Shown here piece by piece: positions 45,998 through 55,241 of a stretch of DNA of 64,000 bases. The translations under genes and the position numbers were made by a program. This stretch comes from Sphingomonas sp. 3P27F8 (GTDB lineage: Bacteria; Pseudomonadota; Alphaproteobacteria; Sphingomonadales; Sphingomonadaceae): contig NZ_SCNL01000010.1 of the NCBI RefSeq assembly GCF_005502745.1, positions 86,146 through 150,145 of the forward strand, written 5' to 3'. The stretch's first letter is position 1. Every line of letters begins with the position of its first letter. The notes below the pieces were generated by a model. The model was not told the DNA's origin and ran no database searches. It was given only the letters and a program-made list of their open reading frames with translations.

Positions 45998-46621
45998 ATG
46001 TGCAATCGATACAGGCTGACCGCGAAGCAGGCGGAGATCGCCGCGACATTCGGCATCCGCCCGCCTTACGAGCCCGACGAGACGTATCCGGTCCCCGACA
46101 TCTTTCCGACGGGCAAGAAGACGCCGTTCTACGGCCAAGTGGTCATCCAGGACGGCGCAGACCGGAAGATCGAGCGGATGGAGTGGGGTGTACCGACCCA
46201 GGTTCCGAGTAAGCGCGACGCAAGCGTAAAGCTCACCAAGTACGTGACCAACGTGCGCAATCTCAACTCGAGCTTCTGGCGGTCGATGCTGACAACGCCG
46301 GCGCGCCGCTGCCTGGTGCCGGTGACGGCGTTCTCCGAGTTCGGGGTCGCGCCTGGCGAGGACGGAAAGAAGCCGCTGCACTGGTTCGACGTGCCTAGCC
46401 GCCCGATTTTTGCCTTTGCCGGAATCTGGCGACCGACCGAGCGCGGGAATGCCTATGGGTTCTTGACCACCGAGCCGAATGCGATCATCGCGCCGATCCA
46501 TCCAAAGGCGATGCCGGTGGTCCTTCACGACGACGACTATGATCGCTGGCTATCGGCACCATGGGACGATCTGAAGGGGCTCGTCGCCCCCTACCCTTCC
46601 CAGTTGATGCGGCTCGGCTGA
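45998..46621 (+). CDS. SRAP (SOS response-associated peptidase) family protein
   Basis: This 207-residue YedK/HMCES-like protein caps abasic sites in single-stranded DNA through its N-terminal cysteine. Cys2 follows the start Met (MCNRY), PARRCLVPVTAFSEF carries the conserved Glu, and HPKAMPVVL carries the conserved His. The start at 45998 is fixed by the need for Cys2. It follows HU after about 50 bases. The role in protecting single-stranded DNA suits a conjugative element. Confidence 0.93.
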   Translation: MCNRYRLTAKQAEIAATFGIRPPYEPDETYPVPDIFPTGKKTPFYGQVVIQDGADRKIERMEWGVPTQVPSKRDASVKLTKYVTNVRNLNSSFWRSMLTTPARRCLVPVTAFSEFGVAPGEDGKKPLHWFDVPSRPIFAFAGIWRPTERGNAYGFLTTEPNAIIAPIHPKAMPVVLHDDDYDRWLSAPWDDLKGLVAPYPSQLMRLG

Positions 46622-46663
46622 CACGCCCATGATCCGCGTAATTCGGCTGCCGCAGTTGCGGTT

Positions 46664-47533
46664 TCATGCGCTCCGCTGGTGCGCGCGCCAGGCGTCGTTC
46701 CAGTCATCATGATCCTCGGGCACGCGGCTGATGAGCTCGCGCCCGTTCGCTGTCAGGTGATCGCGTGCCTTTTCCAGCAGGCGGTCGGCCGCGCGGCCTC
46801 GGTCACCGTAAACGATCACCCGGCGGACCTTCTCCGGGATCGCGACGAAGGCTAGCCGTTCGACACCGCCCAGCGCCCATGTCGGCGTCCCGAACCATTC
46901 AGTCGCCGATCGGGCGTCCTCGATCCCTTCGGCAAGGCCCAGCTCGTCGGTCGCAGGCGCAAGACGGATCGCTGCTGTGCCGAGCAGTCCGAGCGCAACC
47001 TTCGGCTTTGGGATGGGCTTGCGCAGCACATCGACAGCATCGAGGAAGGTCCGCTGGACGGCAACCAGTCCGAGGTCGTTTTCGACTGCGGCGATCATCG
47101 CGGGCATTACGCGTCTGTCGGCACCGGAGCCGAATATGGTCGCCGGGTTGAAGCGCAAAGCTTTGGGGTAGGGCGCGGAGAGGCCGCGGGCGACGAGATA
47201 GGCTTCGGCGAGCGTGCCCGCGACCGGCACGCTGGCATTCCAGAGACGCAGGGCGAGCGCGCCCATGTCGCGCTTCGGTTTGCCCTCCGGCATTGCCACC
47301 GCAGAACGGTCGTGGAGCTTTTGGCGCTGAAGCGCCTTCAGCACCTCGAGCGTTGTACAGCCGGCAAAACAGTGGAAGAGGATCGCCGAATCGCCGAGGC
47401 GGACGGACAGGCTGGGTGAGCCATCGTCATGGGCCGGGCAGCGGCATTCGCCGCGAGTGCCGCGCCACACCCCGCCGAGCTGTTCGACGATGTTCTTGGC
47501 TCGGATTTCGGCATCGAGCGGTAGTCTCGTCAT
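46664..47533 (-). CDS. Toprim-domain primase-like protein
   Basis: This 289-residue protein starts with a CHC2-like zinc segment (C32PAH35, then HC55FAGC59), as in bacterial primases. A Toprim domain follows, with LGLAEGIEDARSA and an acidic VIYGDRGRAAD. Such proteins occur on plasmids, phages and integrative elements and may prime DNA synthesis or handle transferred strands. The ATG at 47533 with AGGA upstream was preferred to a GTG at 47569. It is on the same strand as the SSB gene. Confidence 0.82.
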   Translation of the reverse strand: MTRLPLDAEIRAKNIVEQLGGVWRGTRGECRCPAHDDGSPSLSVRLGDSAILFHCFAGCTTLEVLKALQRQKLHDRSAVAMPEGKPKRDMGALALRLWNASVPVAGTLAEAYLVARGLSAPYPKALRFNPATIFGSGADRRVMPAMIAAVENDLGLVAVQRTFLDAVDVLRKPIPKPKVALGLLGTAAIRLAPATDELGLAEGIEDARSATEWFGTPTWALGGVERLAFVAIPEKVRRVIVYGDRGRAADRLLEKARDHLTANGRELISRVPEDHDDWNDAWRAHQRSA

Positions 47534-47785
47534 CGGCCACGTCCTGTGAAGTTGGTCGGTTTCGGTCACTTTAGCCTCCGGAAAATATCACCGAAGGCAC
47601 AGGCGGCATCCTCCACTCTGGATGGTCGGCATGAGAAGGTGGGCCGCGCGCGGCGCGACGATCTCTTTCGTCCGGGGTGACAACCAAGCGAGGATCGTCA
47701 CCCGACCGGGTTGGAACGGCCACGCTGGCTCGACCGCAACGCGGCGGAGGTGGAGCCGTGCCGCCAACCCGCTTCCGACCCCCAA

Positions 47786-48109
47786 TCAGCTATGCTCGGC
47801 TTCGGCCTTGGTCAGGATCGAGAAGGTGTCGGCGATCAGCTCGGTGCGGTAGGAAACCTCGTTGCCTTCGCCGTGGTTGCTCTCGCGGACCCGGCCGGTG
47901 ACATGCACCAGATCACCCTTCCCGGCTGCTTCGACCTGGGGTCCGACATTGGAGAAGCACACGACGCTGTTCCACAGCGTGTCGGTCTTCCAGTCGTCGC
48001 CGTCGCGCCGGCTATAATTAGCGGCGACGCTCACATAGGTGACCTTCTCGCGCGCCGTGATTTTGCCGATGCGCCCGATGAGCCGAAACTCGGCAATATT
48101 CTGTGGCAT
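47786..48109 (-). CDS. ssb: Single-stranded DNA-binding protein (SSB-like)
   Basis: This 107-residue OB-fold protein has FRLIGRIGKITAREKVTYVS, LWNSVVCFSN and DLVHVTGRVRE, all SSB-type. The usual long disordered tail with an acidic tip is absent, so it is a core-only SSB as is common for element-encoded copies. A strong AAGGAGG precedes the ATG. It lies between the HNH-like gene and the primase-like gene on the minus strand. Confidence 0.88.
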   Translation of the reverse strand: MPQNIAEFRLIGRIGKITAREKVTYVSVAANYSRRDGDDWKTDTLWNSVVCFSNVGPQVEAAGKGDLVHVTGRVRESNHGEGNEVSYRTELIADTFSILTKAEAEHS

Positions 48110-48160
48110 GATTTCCTCCTTCGTTGATGTTCGGATCGGATCCGGCGGGCCTGTGCGAGC

Positions 48161-48922
48161 CTAGTCGCGCTCCTCTTGCCGGTGCGCAAAGTGGTAGCGC
48201 GCCAAATTCTCGGGCGTCGCGTATGTGTCGTAGGCCTTCGTCCAGTCGCGCCGGATGGCCTGCTGCGCCGTCCGAAGTGGCACGCGGCGCTCGCAAACCA
48301 ATCGCCACAGGACATAGGCCAAGGCATTCTTGTCGGCCGCGTTCGCCTGGCCGTGCCGGGGCTGAAGCCACAGATCGCGTAGGTCGAGCGGCGCGCCGCC
48401 AAGCGAGATCGGGATCAGATGGTCGAATTCGTAATCGGCGAAGGACTCGCCTGGATGCTGCGCGTCCATCAAGCGCCGTTTGACGGGCGCGGTAACCGCG
48501 AAGGAGGGGCGGACCGATCGGGCATAGCCGGGTCGGCAGATCGTCGTGCCGATGTTCGCCTGAGTGATAAAGGGATCGACGGCCCCTGGCGTGTCGCGGG
48601 GCGGCAGGATGCTGGTTCGGTCCACCCGCAAGAAGGGATTGCGGAGCGCCGTCGATAGGCCGGCGACGGCATTGCAGAAATCATGCGTCGCAGCGACGCT
48701 GCAGGCCGAAACCTCACCTCGCCTCCCAGCCCGCTTGTCGTCGAACGGCCGATACCAGAAGCCGATGGCGATCAAGAGCGCCAATCCGCCCGATATAGCT
48801 TGCAGCTTCAAGAGCGCATGGCCCGTATATCCACCGTCGTTCCACTCACCTCGAAACCACTCGACAACTGACTCAGCTAAGAACTGGCCTAGATGACAAT
48901 TGCCTAAAGCCGTTTGAAACAC
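48161..48922 (-). CDS. Membrane-anchored HNH-like protein
   Basis: This 253-residue protein has one hydrophobic helix near residues 42-60 (LQAISGGLALLIAIGFWY). A C-terminal domain has YEFDHLIPISLGGAP and DLWLQPRHGQANAADKNALA, the DH-x-N/H layout of an HNH nuclease. It may work outside the cytoplasm or at the membrane, for example on entering DNA. It ends 51 bases before the SSB start on the same strand. The start is ATG at 48922, but later starts after the helix cannot be excluded. Confidence 0.7.
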   Translation of the reverse strand: MFQTALGNCHLGQFLAESVVEWFRGEWNDGGYTGHALLKLQAISGGLALLIAIGFWYRPFDDKRAGRRGEVSACSVAATHDFCNAVAGLSTALRNPFLRVDRTSILPPRDTPGAVDPFITQANIGTTICRPGYARSVRPSFAVTAPVKRRLMDAQHPGESFADYEFDHLIPISLGGAPLDLRDLWLQPRHGQANAADKNALAYVLWRLVCERRVPLRTAQQAIRRDWTKAYDTYATPENLARYHFAHRQEERD

Positions 48923-49111
48923 ATATCATACGGTCATGGTGCAATACCGTGCCTTTCGTCGCAATAGATTACGCCATATCACTCCAAGATCGCGACTGAA
49001 CTGCTCCAGATGTGTTGTTGTTTGCCTTCTGCTTCAGGTTTAACCTTTTGATGCCGATGTCCTGTAGTCGCTGACATCCGCTTTGGTTCAATTCAGTAAT
49101 GGTGCATTGAT

Positions 49112-49924
49112 GTGCTTCCGGCGAGTATCGTAGCGAAGGCAATTCAACTCTGCGCCGCCGGGCTAGCCGGGGCCGGGACGCCATCTCCCGCGTCGCTCGC
49201 AGTCTCCGTTCGTTCGGGTGCGGTCCTCGCTCGGCAGCCGGTCAACGCAGCTGACGCCGAGGCGACGGTGCGTGATCTGATCGCGTTGGGCGCGGACTTC
49301 GAGGCGGGGCCGCTGGCGATCCGCGGCCGTGATTTCGCGACTTACGGTATCACGCCGGCAACGGTTTTTGATGCCTGCGCGCTCTCTCATATCGACGACG
49401 ACCAGTCTTCTATCGGCTTCGTGGGCGCGCCCTCGGCGTCGAACGTCGCAGCCCTCGTTCGTCGCGCCTTTGGCTCGCGGATCACCGATACGATCCGCCC
49501 AATGAACGCCAGCTTCGGCGCGCGGTATAGCTGGCACAAGTTCGGCCAAGCGGTCGATTTCGTTCCCGCAGGCGGCGTCCACGCGATCGACCGCGAGCAG
49601 ATCCGGGCGCTCATGGCACACAGCGGTATCCGTATCATCGAGCTGCTCGGGCCGGGGGATCGCGGTCACGCGAACCACTGGCATGTGGCGTTCGCGCGAC
49701 CCGGACAGGTCATCGACCGGACCCGACCGATCGAAGGCGACGAGGACTGGATCATCACCGTCGCACAAGGCGACGCGCCGTCCCCGCCGACGCCCGCCGG
49801 GGTTGAGGCGGCCCCCGCACCGACCGCGCCGGCCTCGGCCCTCGCCCTTGCCGCCAATGCACCGGCGCCGTGGGACGTGTTCGCAACCGAAGAGTGGCGC
49901 GCAGTTCATGGAGGTGGCTCATGA
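49112..49924 (+). CDS. Degenerate lytic transglycosylase-like domain fused to M15 peptidase
   Basis: This 270-residue protein has two parts. Residues 5-92 align with the VirB1-like protein encoded at 50271: SLAVSVRSGAVLA against PLVVTESGGDDLA, and ITPATVFDACA against VSVEQAFDPCT. The catalytic Glu is replaced by Arg34 and the GLAQVNSANF motif by GPLAIRGRDF. Residues 108-205 carry an M15 carboxypeptidase site: His142-x6-Asp149 (HKFGQAVD) and His189-Trp-His191. The tail is Ala/Pro-rich. It probably trims peptidoglycan cross-links for the secretion channel. The start is GTG with no clear ribosome site. The stop overlaps the next gene (ATGA). Confidence 0.72.
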   Translation: MLPASIVAKAIQLCAAGLAGAGTPSPASLAVSVRSGAVLARQPVNAADAEATVRDLIALGADFEAGPLAIRGRDFATYGITPATVFDACALSHIDDDQSSIGFVGAPSASNVAALVRRAFGSRITDTIRPMNASFGARYSWHKFGQAVDFVPAGGVHAIDREQIRALMAHSGIRIIELLGPGDRGHANHWHVAFARPGQVIDRTRPIEGDEDWIITVAQGDAPSPPTPAGVEAAPAPTAPASALALAANAPAPWDVFATEEWRAVHGGGS

Positions 49925-50274
49925 TCCGATACCTGATGACCAAGCTGGGCGGCACTACTGGCGCCATCGCGCTTTGCGTGGCCGGCGTCGTGGCGGTCGC
50001 GGCCCCACAACCCGCCTACGCGTCGGACTGGGGGTGTCAGGTGATCCTCTGCCTCGCGACACCCGGTTCGCCGACGAAGTATGTCGAGTGCGTCCCGCCC
50101 ATCACGAAACTCTGGAACGCCCTCGCTATCGGCGGCTCGTTCCCAACCTGCACCGGGATCGGCATCAAGACGAAGAAGGCCAAGCACGGCTACGACCTGA
50201 CCGTGACGCAGGCCGACGGCGGAACGTCGCGGTACGCGCTCGACACCCGCTACCAGACAGTGACGCCACAATGA
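49921..50274 (+). CDS. TrbM/KikA-like secreted Cys-rich protein
   Basis: This 117-residue protein has a signal peptide (cut near residue 34 after AAPQPAYA). Its mature part has Cys pairs in DWGCQVILCLATPGSP, VECVPPITKLW and FPTCTGIG. This resembles the TrbM/KikA proteins found among conjugation genes, whose exact role is unclear. Start and stop overlap the neighbours, so it belongs to the T4SS operon. Confidence 0.6.
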   Translation: MIRYLMTKLGGTTGAIALCVAGVVAVAAPQPAYASDWGCQVILCLATPGSPTKYVECVPPITKLWNALAIGGSFPTCTGIGIKTKKAKHGYDLTVTQADGGTSRYALDTRYQTVTPQ

Positions 50275-50870
50275 TCCACGCCATCGCCGCGATCACCAGG
50301 CTTGCGCAGCAATGCGCGCCTGAGATCGCGACCGAGGCGGTTGTTCCCCTCGTCGTGACCGAAAGCGGCGGCGACGATCTGGCAATCAATATCAACAAGG
50401 GGCCGCGTGTCCGCGCCGCGTCGATCCCCGACGGTGCCGCGCTGGTGCGCCGGTACATGGCGGCTGGCTATACCGTCGATGTCGGGTTGGCTCAGGTGAA
50501 CTCCGCCAATTTCGCGCGATTGGGTGTCAGCGTCGAGCAGGCCTTCGACCCTTGTACGAACCTCCGTCTCGCATCGTCGATGCTGCGGGCGGGATATGGC
50601 CTTGCGATCCAGCATTATACGGGGCTGGACGCGATCTCCGCGACCTATTCGCTCTACAACACCGGCACGCTGACGCGCGGTTTTCGCAATGGCTATGTCG
50701 GTCGCGTATGGTCGACGGCGAGCGGCATGGGGACGATCCAGACACCCCCGCCCATCCCGGGCTTGCGGTCCGCCGCGGCTCCGACGGCGAGCCCGGCCGA
50801 GCCAGCGGTCGACAACGATAACTGGGTGGTGGGGCAGACCGCTTCCAACGCCGTCGAGGTTTTCAAGTGA
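50271..50870 (+). CDS. virB1: VirB1-like lytic transglycosylase
   Basis: This 199-residue protein cuts peptidoglycan to let the conjugation channel through. The catalytic Glu31 is in VVTESGG, VGLAQVNSANF at 71-81 is the substrate-cleft motif, and AFDPCTNL follows. No clear signal peptide is present at its N-terminus, which begins MIHAIAAITRLAQQ, so export may depend on the channel. The ATG overlaps the TrbM-like stop, and the TGA overlaps the next GTG. Confidence 0.88.
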   Translation: MIHAIAAITRLAQQCAPEIATEAVVPLVVTESGGDDLAININKGPRVRAASIPDGAALVRRYMAAGYTVDVGLAQVNSANFARLGVSVEQAFDPCTNLRLASSMLRAGYGLAIQHYTGLDAISATYSLYNTGTLTRGFRNGYVGRVWSTASGMGTIQTPPPIPGLRSAAAPTASPAEPAVDNDNWVVGQTASNAVEVFK

Positions 50871-52195
50871 GCGCGGATAACAGCGTTGCGCGGGGCGGCC
50901 TGGACGCGGAAGCGCAAGGCGGACAGTCTGCGTTCCAGATCCCGCCCGAGCTGGCGACACGCTATCAGGTCCGGATCATCGAGCCGACCGACGGAAGCGA
51001 GCGCCGTGTTGGCATGTTCCTGCCGACGGATCGTGAGAACCCGTCGATCGAGATTGCCGGCGATCGCATCATTGCTCGAAACGAGGATCCCGACACCGTC
51101 TCGACCCTGGTCACGATCGCCAAGCACAATGGCTGGGCGGGGATCGACGTCGAAGGTTCGCCTGAGTTTCGTCAGGCAGTGTGGACGGCGGCGTCGCGCG
51201 AAGGTCTGACCGTGCGCGGCTATGAGCCAAGCTTCGACGAACAGGCGCGAATGGAAGAGCTGCGTCGCGCCGATGCTGCACGACGCGACCGTGAGGTGGC
51301 GGAGAAGCCGGCCCCGACTGTCGAACCCGTCGCTCCGACGGCGGCTGTCGGGGCGACGGAGGCGACAGTCCTCGAGCCGTCGGCCGACGCGGAGAGGAAC
51401 GGCGCGCCTCAGCCGTTGCCAAGCGGAATCAGCACCGAATTGTCCGACGCAGACAAGCGCCTTCTGTTGACGGTGAGCGTCCACACGCAGGATCGCAAGG
51501 CGCTCTACGCGGCCGTCAGCGAGGACATGGACCCCTTGCGGAGGGAGGTTCAGGCCGAACGTATCGATCTGAACAGGGATGCGCTGAACGGGGCGCTGGA
51601 GCGAGCCCTGGAAAGCCCGACGCTGGTTAGCGCCTTCTCAAGGTCCGGTTATGAACCCGACGGTCTGCGCCAGATGGCGCGCGACGGCGCGTGGGACGGC
51701 GAGGTCGCCGATGCGATCTACATCGTCCGCTCCGGGCTCAACCGGCACGAAGTCGCCCGCGAAGCCGGTGCGAACGTGCCGCTCGGCGGCGCGCTCGCCG
51801 CCACGCCCGAAGACCGCCTGGCCGGCGAAGCGACGGCTGCGCCCGAGCGACAGCCCGAAGAGGAACCCCATATCGTTCGGGAGGAGCGCCTTCATCAGGC
51901 CGCGCCTGAGCGACGTCACGAAAATGACGAACTGGCCGAACTGTTCCTTCATGGCGGGGCGGAGCGTATTGCCGCCGAGCCGCGGCTCGCCAACGCGCTA
52001 CAGGCGCAGGCGGCGATGGATCAGCACATTGGTGCGGCGTTCGATGGCGACGCGGAACGGATGACGTCCGCGAGCCTGGAGAGCCGCCGCATGATCTCGG
52101 ACGTGCTGCGGCGCGGCCTGGATGTTTCGGTCCGCGAGCCGACGCCTGTTCGGCAGGTCGAGCCGATCCGCCCCACCCACGATCTCGAAAGGTAA
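50867..52195 (+). CDS. LPD7-domain protein of the conjugation operon
   Basis: This 442-residue protein has near its N-terminus the LPD7-type domain usually found in or beside relaxases: IEIAGDRIIARNEDPDTVST, WAGIDVEGSPEFRQAVW and GLTVRGYEPS. The rest is low-complexity, acidic and helical. The domain probably binds DNA or relaxase. The GTG at 50867 overlaps the virB1 stop. It is an unusual passenger between virB1 and virB2. Confidence 0.72.
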   Translation: MSADNSVARGGLDAEAQGGQSAFQIPPELATRYQVRIIEPTDGSERRVGMFLPTDRENPSIEIAGDRIIARNEDPDTVSTLVTIAKHNGWAGIDVEGSPEFRQAVWTAASREGLTVRGYEPSFDEQARMEELRRADAARRDREVAEKPAPTVEPVAPTAAVGATEATVLEPSADAERNGAPQPLPSGISTELSDADKRLLLTVSVHTQDRKALYAAVSEDMDPLRREVQAERIDLNRDALNGALERALESPTLVSAFSRSGYEPDGLRQMARDGAWDGEVADAIYIVRSGLNRHEVAREAGANVPLGGALAATPEDRLAGEATAAPERQPEEEPHIVREERLHQAAPERRHENDELAELFLHGGAERIAAEPRLANALQAQAAMDQHIGAAFDGDAERMTSASLESRRMISDVLRRGLDVSVREPTPVRQVEPIRPTHDLER

Positions 52196-52217
52196 ACCCC
52201 AAGCCATGGAGACCCGT

Positions 52218-52544
52218 ATGAAGTTCACTCAAGGCATGGGCCGGATGTTGTCCGACGCCCGCGCCCGGCAGGTCATCGGCTTTGCCGGTGCGCTCGCCCT
52301 CATTTCGATCGCGCAGCCCGTCCTTGCACAGAGCAGCGGCACGTCGATCGAGACCGGGCTCGGCACGATCAGGACCTGGATGACCACCGTCGCGTCCGTT
52401 GTCGGCGTCATAGCCGTCATGGCGGTCGGCTATGCCAAGCTGACCGGCCGGATGGATTGGGGAAAAGCGGTCACGGTGCTGATCGGCATCGGCATCATCT
52501 TCTCGGCAGCGACAATCGTCGGCTGGATGGGCGGATCGGCGTAG
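52218..52544 (+). CDS. virB2: VirB2-like pilin
   Basis: This 108-residue prepilin has a long signal segment ending about AQPVLAQ, then two hydrophobic helices (MTTVASVVGVIAVMAVGYAKL and VLIGIGIIFSAATIVGWM) around a short polar loop. It forms the T-pilus. The start at 52218 was chosen because GGAG lies 8 bases upstream. An ATG at 52206 is an alternative. It is followed by virB3 after one base. Confidence 0.88.
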   Translation: MKFTQGMGRMLSDARARQVIGFAGALALISIAQPVLAQSSGTSIETGLGTIRTWMTTVASVVGVIAVMAVGYAKLTGRMDWGKAVTVLIGIGIIFSAATIVGWMGGSA

Positions 52545-52545
52545 C

Positions 52546-52881
52546 ATGGAAGACAAGCTCGCCGAGGATAAGGTGTTCCTCGCCCTGACTAGACCGTCGG
52601 TATTCATGGGATTGCCGCTCGAGGCGATCCTGCCGATCATCATGGTCTGCATGGTGATCTGGGGGATTTTCCACAATCCGTTTTACCCCCTGGCCTTGTT
52701 CGGGGCGCTCTACTTCCCGGCGCGCATGATCTGTCACTACGATTTCAATGCGTTCCGGCTGTGGGGCCTGTGGTTCCAGACCGGCTTTCTATCCAATAAC
52801 CGCAAGTTCTGGGGCGGCGGGAGCTACTCTCCCGTCCGCCTCGCCAAAGGCGTGAAGCGGAAGCATTTCGGCAATGACTGA
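52546..52881 (+). CDS. virB3: VirB3-like inner membrane protein
   Basis: This 111-residue protein has the VirB3 opening (VFLALTRPSVFMGLP) and hydrophobic helices around residues 22-60. It anchors the secretion channel with VirB4. The 3' end overlaps virB4 by eight bases, which suggests coupled translation. Confidence 0.9.
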   Translation: MEDKLAEDKVFLALTRPSVFMGLPLEAILPIIMVCMVIWGIFHNPFYPLALFGALYFPARMICHYDFNAFRLWGLWFQTGFLSNNRKFWGGGSYSPVRLAKGVKRKHFGND

Positions 52882-55240
52882 TTCCAGGCTCAAGCATAAG
52901 AAGGTCGCGGTTCGCGAGACGGATGACATCAAGTTCATTCCCTACACGCGGCACGTCGACGACACGCTGGTTGCGCTCGAGGACGGCTCGCTCATGCGCA
53001 TGTACCGCGTCGATGGGCGGCCGTTCGAGACCAGCGACGTCGGCGATCTCAACACCTGGCATAACAAGCTCAACATCGCGTGGCGCTCGATCGGTGACGA
53101 TCGCGTTGCGCTGTGGACCCATCTCGTGCGGACAGCGACCGACCCCGTTCTCGGCGGCGACTTCCACTCCGACTTCGCGCGAACCTTGCAGGAGAAATAC
53201 GCCGACACGCTGAAGGAGAACGTCCTCTACCACAACGAGTTCTACGTTACGATCATCGTCCGTCCGTCGAGCATGGCCGGCGAGCAAGTGACGCGGCTTT
53301 TCTCCAGGCGAAAAGCGAACGCCGAGATCGACGATCGCGCGCTCACGATCATGGCGGACAAGTGCCGCGACTTCGAAACGCTGCTTGCTGATGTCGTTCC
53401 GGAGCCGCTCTCGCTGTATGAGCACAACGGTATTCTATTTTCACGACCGATGGAGGTGCTTCACTTCATCCTGACCGGCGACCGCATCCGCGTGCCGCTG
53501 CTCGACGGCAGGCTGGGCCAAGCCCTGTATGCCTCACGCGTGGTGTTCGGTCGCGAGGCGGCCGAGATCCGGCTTCCGCACAAGTCGCATTTCCTCGGAA
53601 TGTTCGGCGTGCGCGAGTATGTCGCCAGCACGCGGACCGGTCAGTTCAACAGCCTGCTCACGCTCGACTTCCCGTTCGTGCTGACCCAGAGTTTCGCGCC
53701 CTTGGTGAAGTCGGTCGCGAGCGAGCGGTTCACCAAAAAATACAAGCAAATGGTCTCCTCGGACGATGCCGGCGTCAGCCAGGCGGAGGAACTGCTCGAC
53801 GGCGTCGACGATCTCATGGCGAACCGCTTCGCCATGGGCGAGCATCACCTCTCGATCGCGGTAATCGACGAGAACCCGAAGCGGCTGCTGGAACGCTTGT
53901 CGATCGCACGATCGGCAGCGGCCGATACAGGCATGGTGATGGCGCGCGAGGACGTCGCGCTGGAGGCCGCCTTCTGGGCGCAGCTTCCCGGCAATTTTCG
54001 GATGCGCGCGCGCCCCGCGGTCATCAACACGCGCAATTTCGCAGGCTTGAGCCCGTTCTACACGTTCCCGGCAGGCCGCAAGTCTGGAAACCACTGGGGC
54101 GAGGCGGTAACGCTGCTCAAGACGCGCGCGGGCTCGTCCTTCTGGTTCAATTTTCACCGTGCCGACATCGGCCACACGCTCATCATCGGGTCAACCGGTG
54201 GCGGCAAGACGGTGCTGCAGAACTTCCTGCAAGCGCAGCTCGAAAAGACCGGTGCGAAACAGGTGTTCTTCGACAAGGACCGCGGTGCCGAGATCTTCGT
54301 CCGGGCGTGTGGCGGCACCTATTTGGCGCTGCGCGACGGCGAGCCCACCGGCTTCGCGCCGTTGAAGGGTCTGACACCGTCGCCGCACGACATCGCGTTT
54401 CTGCGGCAGTTCATCCGTGTCCTGGTACGCAGGGAAAACCGCCCGCTCAGCGTCGCCGAAGAGCGACTGATCGACGAGGGTATCGAGGCGGTGATGCGGC
54501 TGCCAGCGCCGTCGCGCTCGTTCAGCGCGTTGCGCGAGATGCTGGGCTACGCCGATGCCGAGGGCATTGGTGCGCGGCTGGAGCGCTGGTGTCTGGGCGG
54601 CCCGCTCGGCTGGGCTTTCGATGGTCCGCAGGACGAGGTGTCGATGTCGGCGCGATTCATCGGCTTCGACATGACGGACTTCCTGGAGAACCCTGAGATC
54701 CGCACTCCCACGATGTTGTACCTCTTCCACCGCGTCGACGAGCTGCTGGACGGGCAGCGTGTCGTGGTCGACGTCGACGAGTTCTGGAAGGCGCTTCAGG
54801 ACGAAGCCTTTCGGGCGTTTGCGCAGGACGGTCTCAAGACCTTCCGTAAGCGCAACGCATTCATGGTGTTCGGCACGCAGTCGCCGGCTGATGCGCTGCG
54901 CTCACCGATTGCGCACTCGATCATCGAGCAGACCGCGACCAAGATCCTGCTTCCCAACTCAGACGCCAAGCGATCGGATTATTGCGACGGGCTTGGCCTG
55001 ACGGACGCGGAGTACCGGCTGATCCGTGAGGATCTGACGCCGGAGAGCCGCACCTTTCTGGTCAAGCAAGGGCATACCTCGATCGTTGCAAAGCTCGATC
55101 TCGGCGGGATGCCCAATGAGCTGAAAGTGCTTTCCGGCCGCGAGGAAACCCTTGTCGCCATGGAGGAGGCCATTGCCCTGGCGGGCAACGATCCTGCGGC
55201 ATGGCTGCCGCATTTCTATGCCAACCAAAGGAGAAGCTGA
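52874..55240 (+). CDS. virB4: VirB4-like secretion ATPase
   Basis: This 788-residue ATPase powers pilus assembly and substrate transfer. Walker A GSTGGGKT lies near residues 439-446, Walker B is RVVVDVDEFW, and a late FGTQSPADALRS segment is the VirB4 C-terminal motif. The N-terminal half contains the region that contacts VirB3. Length is normal for VirB4. Confidence 0.95.
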   Translation: MTDSRLKHKKVAVRETDDIKFIPYTRHVDDTLVALEDGSLMRMYRVDGRPFETSDVGDLNTWHNKLNIAWRSIGDDRVALWTHLVRTATDPVLGGDFHSDFARTLQEKYADTLKENVLYHNEFYVTIIVRPSSMAGEQVTRLFSRRKANAEIDDRALTIMADKCRDFETLLADVVPEPLSLYEHNGILFSRPMEVLHFILTGDRIRVPLLDGRLGQALYASRVVFGREAAEIRLPHKSHFLGMFGVREYVASTRTGQFNSLLTLDFPFVLTQSFAPLVKSVASERFTKKYKQMVSSDDAGVSQAEELLDGVDDLMANRFAMGEHHLSIAVIDENPKRLLERLSIARSAAADTGMVMAREDVALEAAFWAQLPGNFRMRARPAVINTRNFAGLSPFYTFPAGRKSGNHWGEAVTLLKTRAGSSFWFNFHRADIGHTLIIGSTGGGKTVLQNFLQAQLEKTGAKQVFFDKDRGAEIFVRACGGTYLALRDGEPTGFAPLKGLTPSPHDIAFLRQFIRVLVRRENRPLSVAEERLIDEGIEAVMRLPAPSRSFSALREMLGYADAEGIGARLERWCLGGPLGWAFDGPQDEVSMSARFIGFDMTDFLENPEIRTPTMLYLFHRVDELLDGQRVVVDVDEFWKALQDEAFRAFAQDGLKTFRKRNAFMVFGTQSPADALRSPIAHSIIEQTATKILLPNSDAKRSDYCDGLGLTDAEYRLIREDLTPESRTFLVKQGHTSIVAKLDLGGMPNELKVLSGREETLVAMEEAIALAGNDPAAWLPHFYANQRRS

Positions 55241-55241
55241 C

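Noticed and set aside
49110..49133. A tiny frame (ATGTGC...TAG, 7 codons) just before and across the start of the transglycosylase-peptidase gene
   Set aside because: It has the look of a leader peptide but no ribosome site or attenuator structure was found.
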